This document shows positions 20,801 through 29,487 of a stretch of DNA of 64,000 bases, piece by piece. Made by a program: the position numbers and the translations under genes. The notes beneath the pieces were generated by a model, which saw only the letters and a list, made by a program, of their open reading frames with translations, was not told the origin of the DNA and did not search any database. Position 1 is the stretch's first letter. Each line of letters begins with the position of its first letter. The DNA comes from a virus. The stretch is from positions 1 through 64,000 of the IMG/VR virus record IMGVR_UViG_3300000101_000006. One strand, 5' to 3'.

Positions 20801-21034
20801 GTGGGGACCCCCTCCCCCTACACCCTCGAGAGAGCCGATGAAATAAGTACTTACTAATGGGTTTTCGCCCACGAGCGCAGCGAGGTACATTTATACCCTC
20901 TACAAAATTTCCCAGAATCGAACTTACCCATTCGGACCGGCATTATAGAACTTTTGAAGAAAGGTTCCGAAAAAATTTCTTAAAAAAATTTTCAGGACTT
21001 TCACTTCCCTACTTACTTTAGGAGGGATCGCATT
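20801..21034 (+). other. Boundary region without a gene
   Basis: About 230 bases with no coding frame: a GC-rich start (GGGGACCCCCTCCCCC), a hairpin-like 'GGGTTTTCGCCC', an A/T run 'AAATTTCTTAAAAAAATTTT' and finally CTTACTTTAGGAGG, the ribosome binding site of the lipoprotein gene. No sigma70 promoter is clear. Confidence 0.5.
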
Positions 21035-22561
21035 ATGTTACTATTAGCGCTACTATGGGCATGTTCAGACATCGCCATCAATGAGGTTAAACAACCAGAG
21101 ATTATCGTCGCACCAAACACACTGGACTTCGGACACTTACTTTCGGGACATGAGTCAGATACAATGACCGTCACGATTGCGAACGGGGGCGCAGCAGATC
21201 TTGTTGTGGACCACCTAGAGCTCGACGGAGAAAATTATTTTGTTGATGAGAGTGGCTTTACAGTTCCAGCCGGTGGTTGGCACCAGATTGAAGTGGGATA
21301 TGCACCAAGAACTTTGGAGCACAACGAAGGATACTTAGATATCTATTTAGAGGGCGATGAAGAGCCTTCTGAGGGCGTCTGGTTAAATGGGAATGGTGAT
21401 GCACCTGTAATTAATGTAACGCCGTCTACGCTTGATTTTGGAAGCCCTTTGTTGGGATGTGATACAACGACTGAAATTACCATTCAGAATGATGGAAACG
21501 TTGATTTAATTGTTGACGATATTGATATTATGGCTTCAGTGCCGCCGGACATCACAATTAATTTTGGAACGTTGCCGGAATTACCATGGACATTGGCTCC
21601 AAATGCGAGAATTGAGTTTTTTGCGAGTTATGTTCCGTTAGATACGAATGATGACCTTACCATGTACGACATTTCTTCAAGCGACCCATTGACTCCGATA
21701 TATAATGCTACGGCAGAAGGTACGGCAGTGTTGTCAAACGAAAGGATCCAGCGATGGATTCAAGATTCGAAATTAATTGTCGACATTATCTGGGTTATTG
21801 ATAATTCAGGTTCTATGTCTGTCTACCAAAGTATGCTTGGACAGAATATGGCCGACTTTATGCAAGTGTTTCTATCATATTCGCCTGATTTTCAAATTAC
21901 TTTTATCACAACCGACTCGCCCGAGCTAATCGGACTAATTTCTTCGCAAAACTCTACAGATCCTTTAAATGAATCCGTTGCTGCGATTAACTCTATCGGA
22001 ATTACAGGGTCTGGTTGGGAAAAAGGGTTGCAGATGCTAAGAGATTGCATGATTGGTGGCGAATGTGCTACATGGATGAGACCGGATGCGACTCTTATCG
22101 CGATTTTTTTGTCGGATGAGCCTGACAACTCGCCTATTACGGTAAACTCACTTATCGCAGATATCGACTCTGTAAAGCCGGACAAGTTTATTCCATATGC
22201 GATCATTGGCGACGTGCCTCAAGGATGCCCATCGGGGTCTGGTTGGAATACTCAACCAGGTTGGGGCTATTACGATATTGTGCAACACTATGGTTCGCAA
22301 TGGTGGAGCATTTGTGGTGAAGATTGGGGCACAAAGATGGAAGAGATTGCTTTAGAGGTTTCGATACAAACTGTTTTCGAGCTAGATTCCGAAGATCCGC
22401 ATCTCGACACGCTTCGCGTGTGGATTAATGGACAACTAGCTGCATCTGGATGGGAATATGACGAGCTTTTAAATGCTGTTGTGTTTACTTATGAAGATGC
22501 TCCGGAACAAGGGGACACTTTGGAGATTGGATATTCTACTTGGGGCTGTGAACCTGAGTAA
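21035..22561 (+). CDS. Lipoprotein with two ASH-like domains and a VWA domain
   Basis: The 508-residue protein starts MLLLALLWACSD, a short signal with lipobox Cys10. Two ASH/Hydin-like beta-sandwiches follow (about 22-120 and 124-230; 'NTLDFGHLLSGHESDTMTV', 'STLDFGSPLLGCDTTTEIT'), then a VWA domain with intact MIDAS 'VIDNSGSMS' (D256, S258, S260). Such layouts are typical of surface lipoproteins of Myxococcota-like bacteria and unusual in phages. Possible roles: surface exclusion, adhesion or a captured host gene. The gene has a strong AGGAGG site and stands first in the second block. Confidence 0.8.
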   Translation: MLLLALLWACSDIAINEVKQPEIIVAPNTLDFGHLLSGHESDTMTVTIANGGAADLVVDHLELDGENYFVDESGFTVPAGGWHQIEVGYAPRTLEHNEGYLDIYLEGDEEPSEGVWLNGNGDAPVINVTPSTLDFGSPLLGCDTTTEITIQNDGNVDLIVDDIDIMASVPPDITINFGTLPELPWTLAPNARIEFFASYVPLDTNDDLTMYDISSSDPLTPIYNATAEGTAVLSNERIQRWIQDSKLIVDIIWVIDNSGSMSVYQSMLGQNMADFMQVFLSYSPDFQITFITTDSPELIGLISSQNSTDPLNESVAAINSIGITGSGWEKGLQMLRDCMIGGECATWMRPDATLIAIFLSDEPDNSPITVNSLIADIDSVKPDKFIPYAIIGDVPQGCPSGSGWNTQPGWGYYDIVQHYGSQWWSICGEDWGTKMEEIALEVSIQTVFELDSEDPHLDTLRVWINGQLAASGWEYDELLNAVVFTYEDAPEQGDTLEIGYSTWGCEPE

Positions 22562-22690
22562 TATTTACATAATGTGTCCGAAAATCGTATTAAGTTCGTG
22601 AATGAGAGTTTAAAGTGAAAAAAATTTGGCGAAATCTCTTTCACGGGCTTATGTCTTTCGTGTCGCACTATTTAATTCGAGGGTGCGATC
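22562..22690 (+). other. Intergenic region
   Basis: Contains 'TTTACATAATGTG', which partly matches the TTTACATAACTAT repeat, and an A/T-rich lead to GAGGG before the next start. No gene seen. Confidence 0.35.
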
Positions 22691-23050
22691 ATGAAAATTA
22701 GAATTAAAATCAAAAAGAAGCTCGAAGAGATCTCTGCAATGGGTGGAGATGGTGGTGGTGATGTTCAAGGCAGCGCAGGAAGTGCTGCTAAGCCAGCAAA
22801 GCATCCGGATGACCTTCCTGATGGCGGGCTGGTCGAAATGTTCTCCACCCAAGGGATACAAGGTGGGATTACCATATCCCTATCCGCTGGTGATGCGCAT
22901 CATTGGGGTCACGTCCAACGTTCTAAGGCTCAAGGGCTACGAAACGTCATGGAAGAAGACACGGAAGAGATGGAAGAGGAAGCTATAGACGAAAAACTTC
23001 AAGAAATTCAACAATTTCGAAAGAAAATGCTGCGAAACCTTCGAAAATAG
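22691..23050 (+). CDS. Putative virion-associated protein, basic head, Gly-rich and acidic tail (119 aa)
   Basis: MKIRIKIKKKLEEISAMGGD, a basic strand-helix start like the start of other presumed capsid-associated genes here, followed by a Gly-rich linker and an acidic coiled-coil end ('EEDTEEMEEEAIDEKLQEIQ'). Adjacent to the HAD-Nudix gene whose tail has a similar 'KIKISII' stretch. Virion location is inference from context. Confidence 0.6.
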   Translation: MKIRIKIKKKLEEISAMGGDGGGDVQGSAGSAAKPAKHPDDLPDGGLVEMFSTQGIQGGITISLSAGDAHHWGHVQRSKAQGLRNVMEEDTEEMEEEAIDEKLQEIQQFRKKMLRNLRK

Positions 23051-23076
23051 TGTATAATGTACTTAGGAGGTATGAT

Positions 23077-24369
23077 ATGAAAGAATTATTTGAAGTAATG
23101 GGGAAGCTCAAGGACGGTCGGAATGGCGATGTGGTCACTTTTGACTTTGACAACACAGTTGTTAAGTCCTTTTCCAACAAAACAGTCGATGGCGAAGAGC
23201 AATATCAGTTCGGCGGCATCAATAAAGAGATTATTAAGCGAATTAAAACGTTTAAGAAAGAGGGTAAGACGGTTTTTATCGTTACATCTCGCCAAAATCA
23301 CTTAGAAAACCCTGAGTCTTCGGTAAAATCATTACTAAGAGACTTAAAAATCGAAGTTGATGGTGTCTTCTATACTAACGGAGAACCAAAAGCACAGAAA
23401 TTGTACGAACTAGGCTCAACATTGCACTATGATGATGACCCTGCAGAGCGTGAAGCCATTGAAGCTTACAAGAATTTACATAAAAACTTCAACATATTGG
23501 TGAAAGACCCTGAAGAGTTGGTTAAAGATATTGATGCTATAGCTAAAGGCGTCATTATTACCTCCGATCACAAGATCATTATAGCTCAAAGGTCAGATTC
23601 ATACGAGTGGGATGCACCCGGTGGACATATACAGGACGGTGAAGAGGCTAATTTTGCCTTTTGGCGGGAAGTAAAAGAAGAGTTAGGTATGGAAGTCGAA
23701 GAAGTTAAGTTCCTTGACAAGGCGGAAACCACTTGGAAGGGTGTAACAAAGGATTCTTTCTATTTTTTTGGTAGAACAAGCCAACCATCAGACATGCTTG
23801 AAGGTATAATCAATCTGCAATGGGAGGTTTCTGATTGGTTCTGTGGTGATTATGAAGAAGTACTCCGGAAATGCAAGGGAAATGCAACGCAAAATCTCAC
23901 AAACGTGTTAAACATGTTGCAACATCAGCAAGAGATGATTGAATCGTATCAATACAAACCTAGAAGTAGTATTCTCAAAGAAAGGAACTATCAAAAAAAC
24001 TCTTCTAAGCTAAAGAGCTACACCAGTGATGCGAATCAGCTTCTAAGCACTGGGCCTCAGTCTGATGGGTCTCCATATAAGGACATGAGAGCTATAAAAG
24101 GCAAGTCAGCACCTCCAGGAGCTCCCGGTGGAGGCATCGGACCAGCCCTTGAAGAGTCAGAAGACAAAAAGATTCAAAAAAAAATAAAAATATCCATCAT
24201 TTCCGATCTCGATGAGAAGAAGAAGCGCAAGAAACGCAAAAAGAAGAGAAAATCTCGGAAATCTGCAGCCAAAGTAGGTTCTTTTTGGCCATACGGAGGA
24301 TATTCTACCCATCATAACGACTCTGACGGAGGAGACGGTGGTGGAGATGCCGGCGGCGGAGGTGAGTAA
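23077..24369 (+). CDS. HAD-like phosphatase / Nudix hydrolase fusion with disordered tail
   Basis: The 430-residue protein has an N-terminal HAD-like domain ('FDFDNTV', D23/D25/T27; 'LHYDDDPAER' later) and a Nudix domain with a complete Nudix box from G183 through E189 to REVKEELG (197-204). The C-terminal 140 residues are low complexity: 'SAPPGAPGGGIGP', a Lys/Arg block and an Asp/Gly end. HAD-Nudix could clean or recycle nucleotides or cap-like substrates; the tail suggests attachment to another component. AGGAGG six bases before the ATG decided the start. Confidence 0.8.
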   Translation: MKELFEVMGKLKDGRNGDVVTFDFDNTVVKSFSNKTVDGEEQYQFGGINKEIIKRIKTFKKEGKTVFIVTSRQNHLENPESSVKSLLRDLKIEVDGVFYTNGEPKAQKLYELGSTLHYDDDPAEREAIEAYKNLHKNFNILVKDPEELVKDIDAIAKGVIITSDHKIIIAQRSDSYEWDAPGGHIQDGEEANFAFWREVKEELGMEVEEVKFLDKAETTWKGVTKDSFYFFGRTSQPSDMLEGIINLQWEVSDWFCGDYEEVLRKCKGNATQNLTNVLNMLQHQQEMIESYQYKPRSSILKERNYQKNSSKLKSYTSDANQLLSTGPQSDGSPYKDMRAIKGKSAPPGAPGGGIGPALEESEDKKIQKKIKISIISDLDEKKKRKKRKKKRKSRKSAAKVGSFWPYGGYSTHHNDSDGGDGGGDAGGGGE

Positions 24370-24503
24370 TGCCAAATGAAGAGTATGCGATAGCAAAAAT
24401 GATGCAAACAACAGTTTTTATGCTATTTATGTTGTTCATCGGAGTATTTTTTGGTCCTGAGTGGTCAATTATTGCTTTGTTAAGTTTAATTTACATGAGG
24501 TAG
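24369..24503 (+). CDS. Small membrane protein (44 aa)
   Basis: MPNEEYAIAKMMQTTVFMLF leads into two short hydrophobic stretches separated by 'FFGPEW'. The ATG overlaps the previous stop (TAATG). It may be a small two-span membrane protein; a holin is possible, but no lysis gene is adjacent. Confidence 0.55.
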   Translation: MPNEEYAIAKMMQTTVFMLFMLFIGVFFGPEWSIIALLSLIYMR

Positions 24504-24511
24504 TAGCAACT

Positions 24512-24886
24512 ATGAAGATTTCAAAAGAAAAATTGATTCAAATAATCAAAGAAGAGTGCGATAATGCTATGGGTGGCAGTGCAATGGACCACATAGACAT
24601 GGAAGGGAAGATGGCTAAGAGACAATTGTCTCAAATTGCTGAATATTCAGCAGAATTAGAGCAAATGTTGATGGATGATACGCAATTAGAGGCCTGGGTT
24701 CAAGCAAAACTCACAAAAGCAGCTGATTATATCAAAACGGTGAAGCATTATGTCGAATATGGCATGAAAGAAGGCGAATATGACCAAGTTAATGGCGAAA
24801 TGGTTGACCAAGCAGTACCAAATGTTGCAAATGCAGTAGAAATGATTGATTTGAAACAAATTGGAAGCGATATTTACGAATATTAG
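24512..24886 (+). CDS. Presumed virion protein with 'MKISKEKL' N-terminal helix (124 aa)
   Basis: MKISKEKLIQIIKEECDNAM is nearly identical at its start to the gene at 30445. The rest is helical ('YSAELEQMLMDDTQLEAWVQ'). The shared start suggests a sorting signal, comparable in principle to the capsid-targeting sequences of T4 internal proteins (inference). GAGGTAG lies upstream of the chosen ATG. Confidence 0.65.
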   Translation: MKISKEKLIQIIKEECDNAMGGSAMDHIDMEGKMAKRQLSQIAEYSAELEQMLMDDTQLEAWVQAKLTKAADYIKTVKHYVEYGMKEGEYDQVNGEMVDQAVPNVANAVEMIDLKQIGSDIYEY

Positions 24887-24891
24887 ATAAA

Positions 24892-25185
24892 ATGAGCAAG
24901 AAAATCATCATAAAAGACGAAAAAAAGTTCAAATCGATGAAAAATAGCGCACTTGGATCGTCAAGAGTAGCTAATTTGGAGATTGGAGACATCGTTTCTT
25001 GGAGTTCTTGGGCTTGGGAGCTAGATCAGGACGTCTTTGAGGACAAAGAAGGCCTACTATTGGAGATAATAGAAGAAACTAGGCTCACTAATATCGTGTT
25101 AATAGCCAAAATAATGCCCTTTGGGAGCAATGAGTATGAATTTATACCACTACTTTCATTGAAAAAAAGCCTAAAAAGAGACTAA
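24892..25185 (+). CDS. Hypothetical protein with SH3-like core (97 aa)
   Basis: MSKKIIIKDEKKFKSMKNSA, then 'LEIGDIVSWSSWAWELDQDV' and 'GLLLEIIEETR', an echo of the GDLV pattern of region 1. Basic head and tail. Function unknown. Confidence 0.6.
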   Translation: MSKKIIIKDEKKFKSMKNSALGSSRVANLEIGDIVSWSSWAWELDQDVFEDKEGLLLEIIEETRLTNIVLIAKIMPFGSNEYEFIPLLSLKKSLKRD

Positions 25186-25192
25186 TTATAGT

Positions 25193-25981
25193 ATGAACTG
25201 TACAATTAAAAACCCTGCCAATCACGACTTAGGTGACCTTGAGACTCATACACACGAAATGTATGATTTTTTTGCGTCCAAATACGGCTTCAAGAAGCCC
25301 CCTACAATGGTTTTTGACTCCGACCCTAGTAATCAGTCCAATGTGCTTGGTAAAACGGCATACTACGACCCTCAGAGCCTTGAGATACATATATTCGTCG
25401 ATGGAAGACATCCGAAAGATATATTGAGATCAATTGCTCATGAATTAATACATCATAGGCAAAATTTAGAGGATAGACTGGATGTTGGTGGCTATAATGG
25501 ACCGGGATACTATTTAGAAAACGAAGAATTAAAAGATATTGAACATGAAGCTATGCTCGAAGGCAACGCTACAATGAGAGAATATGAAGATACTAAAAAA
25601 TACAAGGAGAACAAAGACATGTCTTTGAATGAATGGAAAAATAACGAGTTGAACCAACTTCTCATGAAAAAGTTCGGAATCTTAAAAGAAAATAAAACCT
25701 CTAAGCATGATGATGATCCAAAGCTAAAAGGTGGACAAAAGGATTTACCTGATGGTTTACAAAAAGCAATAATCGGTTCTACAAACGAAGAACTTGATGA
25801 ATCCAATTGCGGCGGGTCTCACAAGAGAGATGATGACGTTAGTGAAGGTAAGGACTGTGAGAAATGCAAGTCTAGTGATTGTGAATGCGAAGAAAAGCGG
25901 CAGGCAGGAGCACTAAAAGAAGCAATCACTAAGATTGCAAACGCTAAGAGAATATTTTTAAAAAATAAAAGGATTAAATAA
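25193..25981 (+). CDS. HExxH zinc metallopeptidase-like protein
   Basis: The 262-residue protein has 'SIAHELIHHRQN' (H83, E84, H87), with a Glu-rich helix downstream ('DIEHEAMLEGNATM') that could supply the third ligand. Residues beyond about 150 are low complexity with a Cys cluster ('CGGSHKRDD', 'CEKCKSSDCECEE'), and the C-terminus ends in a basic helix. HExxH proteins near virion genes in T4-like phages may process virion or host proteins; not shown here. Confidence 0.75.
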   Translation: MNCTIKNPANHDLGDLETHTHEMYDFFASKYGFKKPPTMVFDSDPSNQSNVLGKTAYYDPQSLEIHIFVDGRHPKDILRSIAHELIHHRQNLEDRLDVGGYNGPGYYLENEELKDIEHEAMLEGNATMREYEDTKKYKENKDMSLNEWKNNELNQLLMKKFGILKENKTSKHDDDPKLKGGQKDLPDGLQKAIIGSTNEELDESNCGGSHKRDDDVSEGKDCEKCKSSDCECEEKRQAGALKEAITKIANAKRIFLKNKRIK

Positions 25982-26877
25982 TGAATCGCAAAGATGAAAA
26001 GCTGTTAAGAGAGTTTGTCAGAGATAACTTGGTCAAGCCAATTGTTGAACAACAAAAAGAAGAAGACAAAGTCAGACAATGGGCTCGCTCTTTAATAAAA
26101 GAGGCTCAAGACACACTGGTCTTGGAAACTCTTTATGAAGCAAAAGATATGGCCAATCCACATCCAAATACTGGTATAAATAAGTTGCGGGATGCTCTAA
26201 GAAAAGCTAAGCCTTCGATTAAGGCAAAATATCAACAACTAACCACCAATGGTGAGCAAAGGGAGTCTTTTAGTAGTCACTTCCTAAATGCGATGGTGAG
26301 ACTCTTCGATGAACTTGATGCGCTCAGTGCTCAAGGAAAAAAAGCTGAAGATATTGATACTGCGGCTATCGCTGCGGCTGCAACAGAAATAGAAGCTCCA
26401 CCAGAGGATGTTACTTCTGATGAGATGGGTGCTGCTATTGAGGATGGGCTAAGCGATCTAGAGAATCTTCAAGAATCAATTCTTGAGAGTATTCTAAAAG
26501 AAATCGAAATTGATGTCGAAGAAGGTGGAGAGGAAGTTGATGTCGTCTCTGATGATTTGAAAGATGAGGATGAGAAAGAAAAAATCAAAAACAAAACTCA
26601 AGCAGAAAAAGATTTCGACAAGAAAAGTGATGATGAAGAAAAAAGAAAAGAGTTCTCAGGCGGTCTCGAAGGAGACATGACCGGAAGAAACCAAGCTTTC
26701 GATGCATTCAATCTAGTTCAATCATATTTCTCAGATGCTTACTTGGATTTGAATAATCCAGAAGATCAAGAAATGTTCAAAAAATGGGGATTATATAATA
26801 ACAAATTGTTACTTGGCAAGTATGAAGAAGAACTCTCCTCCAACCCCGAACAGCCAGATATCGAAAACCCAACATAA
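25981..26877 (+). CDS. Acidic helical presumed virion/scaffold-like protein (298 aa)
   Basis: MNRKDEKLLREFVRDNLVKP, with a helical head, long acidic middle ('DVEEGGEEVDVVSDDLKDED') and a C-terminal globular end. Composition resembles internal or scaffold proteins of large phages. Starts on the stop of the metallopeptidase gene (TAATG), so the two are co-translated. Confidence 0.65.
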   Translation: MNRKDEKLLREFVRDNLVKPIVEQQKEEDKVRQWARSLIKEAQDTLVLETLYEAKDMANPHPNTGINKLRDALRKAKPSIKAKYQQLTTNGEQRESFSSHFLNAMVRLFDELDALSAQGKKAEDIDTAAIAAAATEIEAPPEDVTSDEMGAAIEDGLSDLENLQESILESILKEIEIDVEEGGEEVDVVSDDLKDEDEKEKIKNKTQAEKDFDKKSDDEEKRKEFSGGLEGDMTGRNQAFDAFNLVQSYFSDAYLDLNNPEDQEMFKKWGLYNNKLLLGKYEEELSSNPEQPDIENPT

Positions 26878-26945
26878 ACCCTCCTGTACGAAAAAAACAT
26901 TTAAAAACACACTACACTCTTATAATATAACATGCTGGAGAAGGT

Positions 26946-27266
26946 TTGTCAAGGGAAACACAACAAAAAAAATCATTTATTTTATCTTTAAAAAAAGAAG
27001 GTCGAGTCAATGAGGGTTTTCTCAACATAGTATCTGATTTAACTTTGGAAGAATTGATTGCTGTAAAGCTTGAACAAAGTTCTAAAATGATGAGAGGTAA
27101 GCTATACAACTTTCCTTTGTGGTACACTATGCCTAATGTCTGTAGAGATGCTTGTATGTTATTTGTTAGAACATGTTGTAGTACTAAAGCAGATATGGCT
27201 TCCGTATTAGGTGTTCCTTATGATTACTTTATTGATTTATACAAGAAATACTATAAAGAATACTAA
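26946..27266 (+). CDS. Phage conserved-type protein with HTH-like C-terminus (106 aa)
   Basis: Start is TTG, four bases after GGAGAAGG. 'LTLEELIAVKLEQSSKMMRG' is followed by a segment 'STKADMASVLGVPYDYFIDL' resembling a helix-turn-helix. A TATAAT (26921-26926) lies just upstream, with no good -35 box. I recall similar uncharacterised proteins from marine T4-like phages. A DNA-binding role is inference. Confidence 0.65.
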   Translation: MSRETQQKKSFILSLKKEGRVNEGFLNIVSDLTLEELIAVKLEQSSKMMRGKLYNFPLWYTMPNVCRDACMLFVRTCCSTKADMASVLGVPYDYFIDLYKKYYKEY

Positions 27267-27304
27267 AGAAGAATATTAGAATAGTATTATATTATTATTA
27301 TATA

Positions 27305-27312
27305 TATAAATA
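27305..27312 (+). promoter_or_regulatory. TATAAATA late-promoter-like box
   Basis: An exact match to the T4 late promoter core, in an A/T-rich gap 126 bases before the phosphomannomutase start. The gp55-like gene at 48731 makes late promoters expected. The A/T-rich surroundings mean it could be chance. Confidence 0.35.
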
Positions 27313-27368
27313 AAATATGCTCAGATTTTTCTCGTTTTCATATTTTTTTAAAAACTTACGTATTGGAC

Positions 27369-27397
27369 TTGACAGTCCCTTCAGAATGTGATATAAT
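27369..27397 (+). promoter_or_regulatory. Consensus sigma70 promoter
   Basis: TTGACA, 17 bp, TATAAT: a perfect match. It is 40 bases upstream of the phosphomannomutase start, with no palindrome. Confidence 0.8.
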
Positions 27398-27437
27398 AAT
27401 AGTACACACAAACACACAACTTGAAGACGGAGCAGTA

Positions 27438-28226
27438 ATGAACAGGAACATTGTTTTATTTGATATGGATGGGACCTTAACAGAATCTAGGCAAAAATTT
27501 GATTCTAATATTTTGTCCTCCTCCCTAAAAGAATTGAGTCAATATGCCGAAATCGGCATAGTCACAGGTTCTGATTATGATTATTTGAATGAACAGTTGA
27601 GTCCCCTATTGAATAGTTCCATTCGTTACTGTCTCCATCTTTTACCTTGTAACGGAACAAAATACTATGCTCCGCCAAAAACCGAATCAGATGATTTTGA
27701 GTTAACGAAAGAAGCTTCCATGCAAAAGCAACTTGGAAAAGTTGCATGGAGGAGATTGATGGAGATTTTAGTAGCGAAACAATTGAAAGCATCAGAGCTC
27801 GATATTCCTCTCGCAGGACATTTCATATCAGCTCGCGGTTCAATGATCAATTGGTCCCCGTCAGGTCGCAATGCTAACAATAAAGAAAGAACAAGATTTA
27901 TGCGTTATGACAAAAAATACAATTTTAGAAAAAGAAATTTATCCGAGATACGGTCAGAACTAGCTTCTGCCTGCTTAGACAATATCACAGTAAAACTTGG
28001 AGGTGATACTTCATTTGATATCTACCCCACCGGTTGGGATAAGACATATGCTCTTCGCTACTTTGATGGTAGCAATGTTTGGTTTGTTGGTGATCGAGCT
28101 CTAACTCCTAATGGTAATGATTATGAAATCCATAAGGCATGTGAGCCTCGGTCCTTTAATACGACGGGTCCAAAAGAGACTGTGGATATCGTCGACAATA
28201 TAATTAATCAAATCAAGGGAGAATAA
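27438..28226 (+). CDS. Eukaryotic-type phosphomannomutase-like HAD enzyme
   Basis: The 262-residue protein has 'LFDMDGTLTESRQKF' (D9, D11), 'GIVTGSDYDYLNEQL', 'MINWSPSGRN', 'SFDIYPTGWDKTYALRYF' and 'GDRALTPNGNDYEI', in the order found in PMM1/PMM2-type phosphomannomutases. It would interconvert mannose-6-phosphate and mannose-1-phosphate. The internal ATG after ACGGAGCAGTA was chosen, because the longer frame would start inside the promoter. It likely feeds sugar for the glycan island 11 kb downstream (inference). Confidence 0.85.
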   Translation: MNRNIVLFDMDGTLTESRQKFDSNILSSSLKELSQYAEIGIVTGSDYDYLNEQLSPLLNSSIRYCLHLLPCNGTKYYAPPKTESDDFELTKEASMQKQLGKVAWRRLMEILVAKQLKASELDIPLAGHFISARGSMINWSPSGRNANNKERTRFMRYDKKYNFRKRNLSEIRSELASACLDNITVKLGGDTSFDIYPTGWDKTYALRYFDGSNVWFVGDRALTPNGNDYEIHKACEPRSFNTTGPKETVDIVDNIINQIKGE

Positions 28227-28229
28227 GAA

Positions 28230-28628
28230 ATGGATTCAAAATTCAGCGACATGCTTAAATTCGGTATTAACTTAAAGCTCTCAGGACCATCTGAAGATAA
28301 GTATTATGCACAAAGATTGATGTTTTTCATTATAAACAAAGAAGATTTCGATGCAGATACAGAAGATGATGAACGAATAAATATTTATGTAGGGTCTGAG
28401 TTGTCTCTGGTAGTTAGGATAGTTGATTCCGTATTGACCTTTGATCCATTGGAAGAATCTTGTTATGATGCGATAATGTTGGTTTTGGATTTTGTTGCGA
28501 ACCTACATCAACAAGTCCAAGAGGACTACTTAAAAGATGACGTCATCGAAAATGAGTTCTCTACGACAAACGAAATGGAGCAATCAGACGAAGAAGATGA
28601 GTCAGATGATGATATGGAGTGGATTTAA
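28230..28628 (+). CDS. Acidic hypothetical protein (132 aa)
   Basis: MDSKFSDMLKFGINLKLSGP; globular part to about residue 100, then an Asp/Glu-rich tail ('EQSDEEDESDDDMEW'). Three bases after the phosphomannomutase stop, same operon. No family recognised. Confidence 0.65.
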   Translation: MDSKFSDMLKFGINLKLSGPSEDKYYAQRLMFFIINKEDFDADTEDDERINIYVGSELSLVVRIVDSVLTFDPLEESCYDAIMLVLDFVANLHQQVQEDYLKDDVIENEFSTTNEMEQSDEEDESDDDMEWI

Positions 28629-28630
28629 TT

Positions 28631-28954
28631 ATGAAGATTTTTTATTTAAACAGAACTGAAGATGAATCAGGTGTATCAGGCACTGGCCGAGTCGCACAGG
28701 GTTTTATTTTTGATAATGGTAAGGTAGCAGTAACTTGGTTATCTGAACACCCGACAGTTACAGTTTACGATAACATCGGTGAAGTGCACGCAATTCACGG
28801 TCATGGCGGAAAAACAGAAGTTACGATGGAACCAGACTTCAAAAAAGCTTTTGGAGAACTTAAGTCATGTGTTGATAATTTTTCTCTTTCCGAAATCGTT
28901 AACTCCAGAATACCACAGGAAGGTGCCGCATCGAAACTATTAACTAAGAACTAG
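28631..28954 (+). CDS. Conserved phage/bacterial hypothetical protein (107 aa)
   Basis: It begins MKIFYLNRTEDESGVSGTGR, and later has 'EVHAIHGHGGKTEV'. This 'YLNRxEDxSGVSGTG...IHGH' pattern belongs to a widespread uncharacterised family found in phages and bacteria (recognised from the motif, not searched). The ATG after the preceding stop was chosen over one four codons upstream. Confidence 0.7.
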   Translation: MKIFYLNRTEDESGVSGTGRVAQGFIFDNGKVAVTWLSEHPTVTVYDNIGEVHAIHGHGGKTEVTMEPDFKKAFGELKSCVDNFSLSEIVNSRIPQEGAASKLLTKN

Positions 28955-28962
28955 TTAAAAAT

Positions 28963-29487
28963 GTGAACAATTTATACACGCTAAAGTTAGACGCATCTTG
29001 GCAACCAATCGAGATTGTCGATGCATACAAAGGTTTTTCATTGGTGTTCTCCGGAAGGGCGCGAGTCGTTGAGGATTATTCTCTTCAGGCTTGTGCCCTT
29101 TTTTACTTTCCGTCTGTAATTGTTTTGAATAATTACATTAGAAAGAAAGGATTCACCGTCCCTCCTTCAAGGAAAACAATATTCTTTAGAGACAATTATG
29201 AATGTCAATATTGCGGAAATGAATTTATGAAACATCAACTTACATTGGATCACGTCATACCGAAGTCAAGAGGGGGTCTTAAAAGCTGGGAAAACCTTTC
29301 GTCATGTTGCGTACCTTGTAATCAAAAAAAGGGCAACAAAACGCCTTCTGAGGCTCGTATGGATATACTGAAGGAACCAATGGAGCCAAGTTGGAGATTA
29401 TGGTCCTCCCCAACTTGGATGATGAGAAAACATGGATCAAAGAAAATCCCTGAATCATGGGAAAAATTTTTAGGAGAATCAAAATGA
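28963..29487 (+). CDS. HNH endonuclease-like protein
   Basis: The 174-residue protein starts with GTG. It has C81-C84 and C116-C119 zinc pairs framing the HNH core 'TLDHVIPKSRGG' (H97) and N111, and the N-terminal 'ASWQPIEIVDAYKG' seen in a common standalone HNH family. Likely a nicking or homing-type nuclease. It overlaps the next start by four bases. Confidence 0.8.
   Translation: MNNLYTLKLDASWQPIEIVDAYKGFSLVFSGRARVVEDYSLQACALFYFPSVIVLNNYIRKKGFTVPPSRKTIFFRDNYECQYCGNEFMKHQLTLDHVIPKSRGGLKSWENLSSCCVPCNQKKGNKTPSEARMDILKEPMEPSWRLWSSPTWMMRKHGSKKIPESWEKFLGESK

Noticed and set aside
20885-20895. TATAAATG on the - strand as a late promoter
   Set aside because: It would point toward genes that all run in the other direction.
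20905-20960. tRNA-like sequence on the - strand (AGTTCGATTCTGGG)
   Set aside because: It resembles a T-loop, but the flanking bases do not form a five-pair T stem and no anticodon or acceptor arms can be drawn.
23053-23058. TATAAT before the HAD-Nudix gene
   Set aside because: No -35 box at 16-18 bp and it lies at the stop of the preceding gene; probably chance in an A/T-rich stretch.
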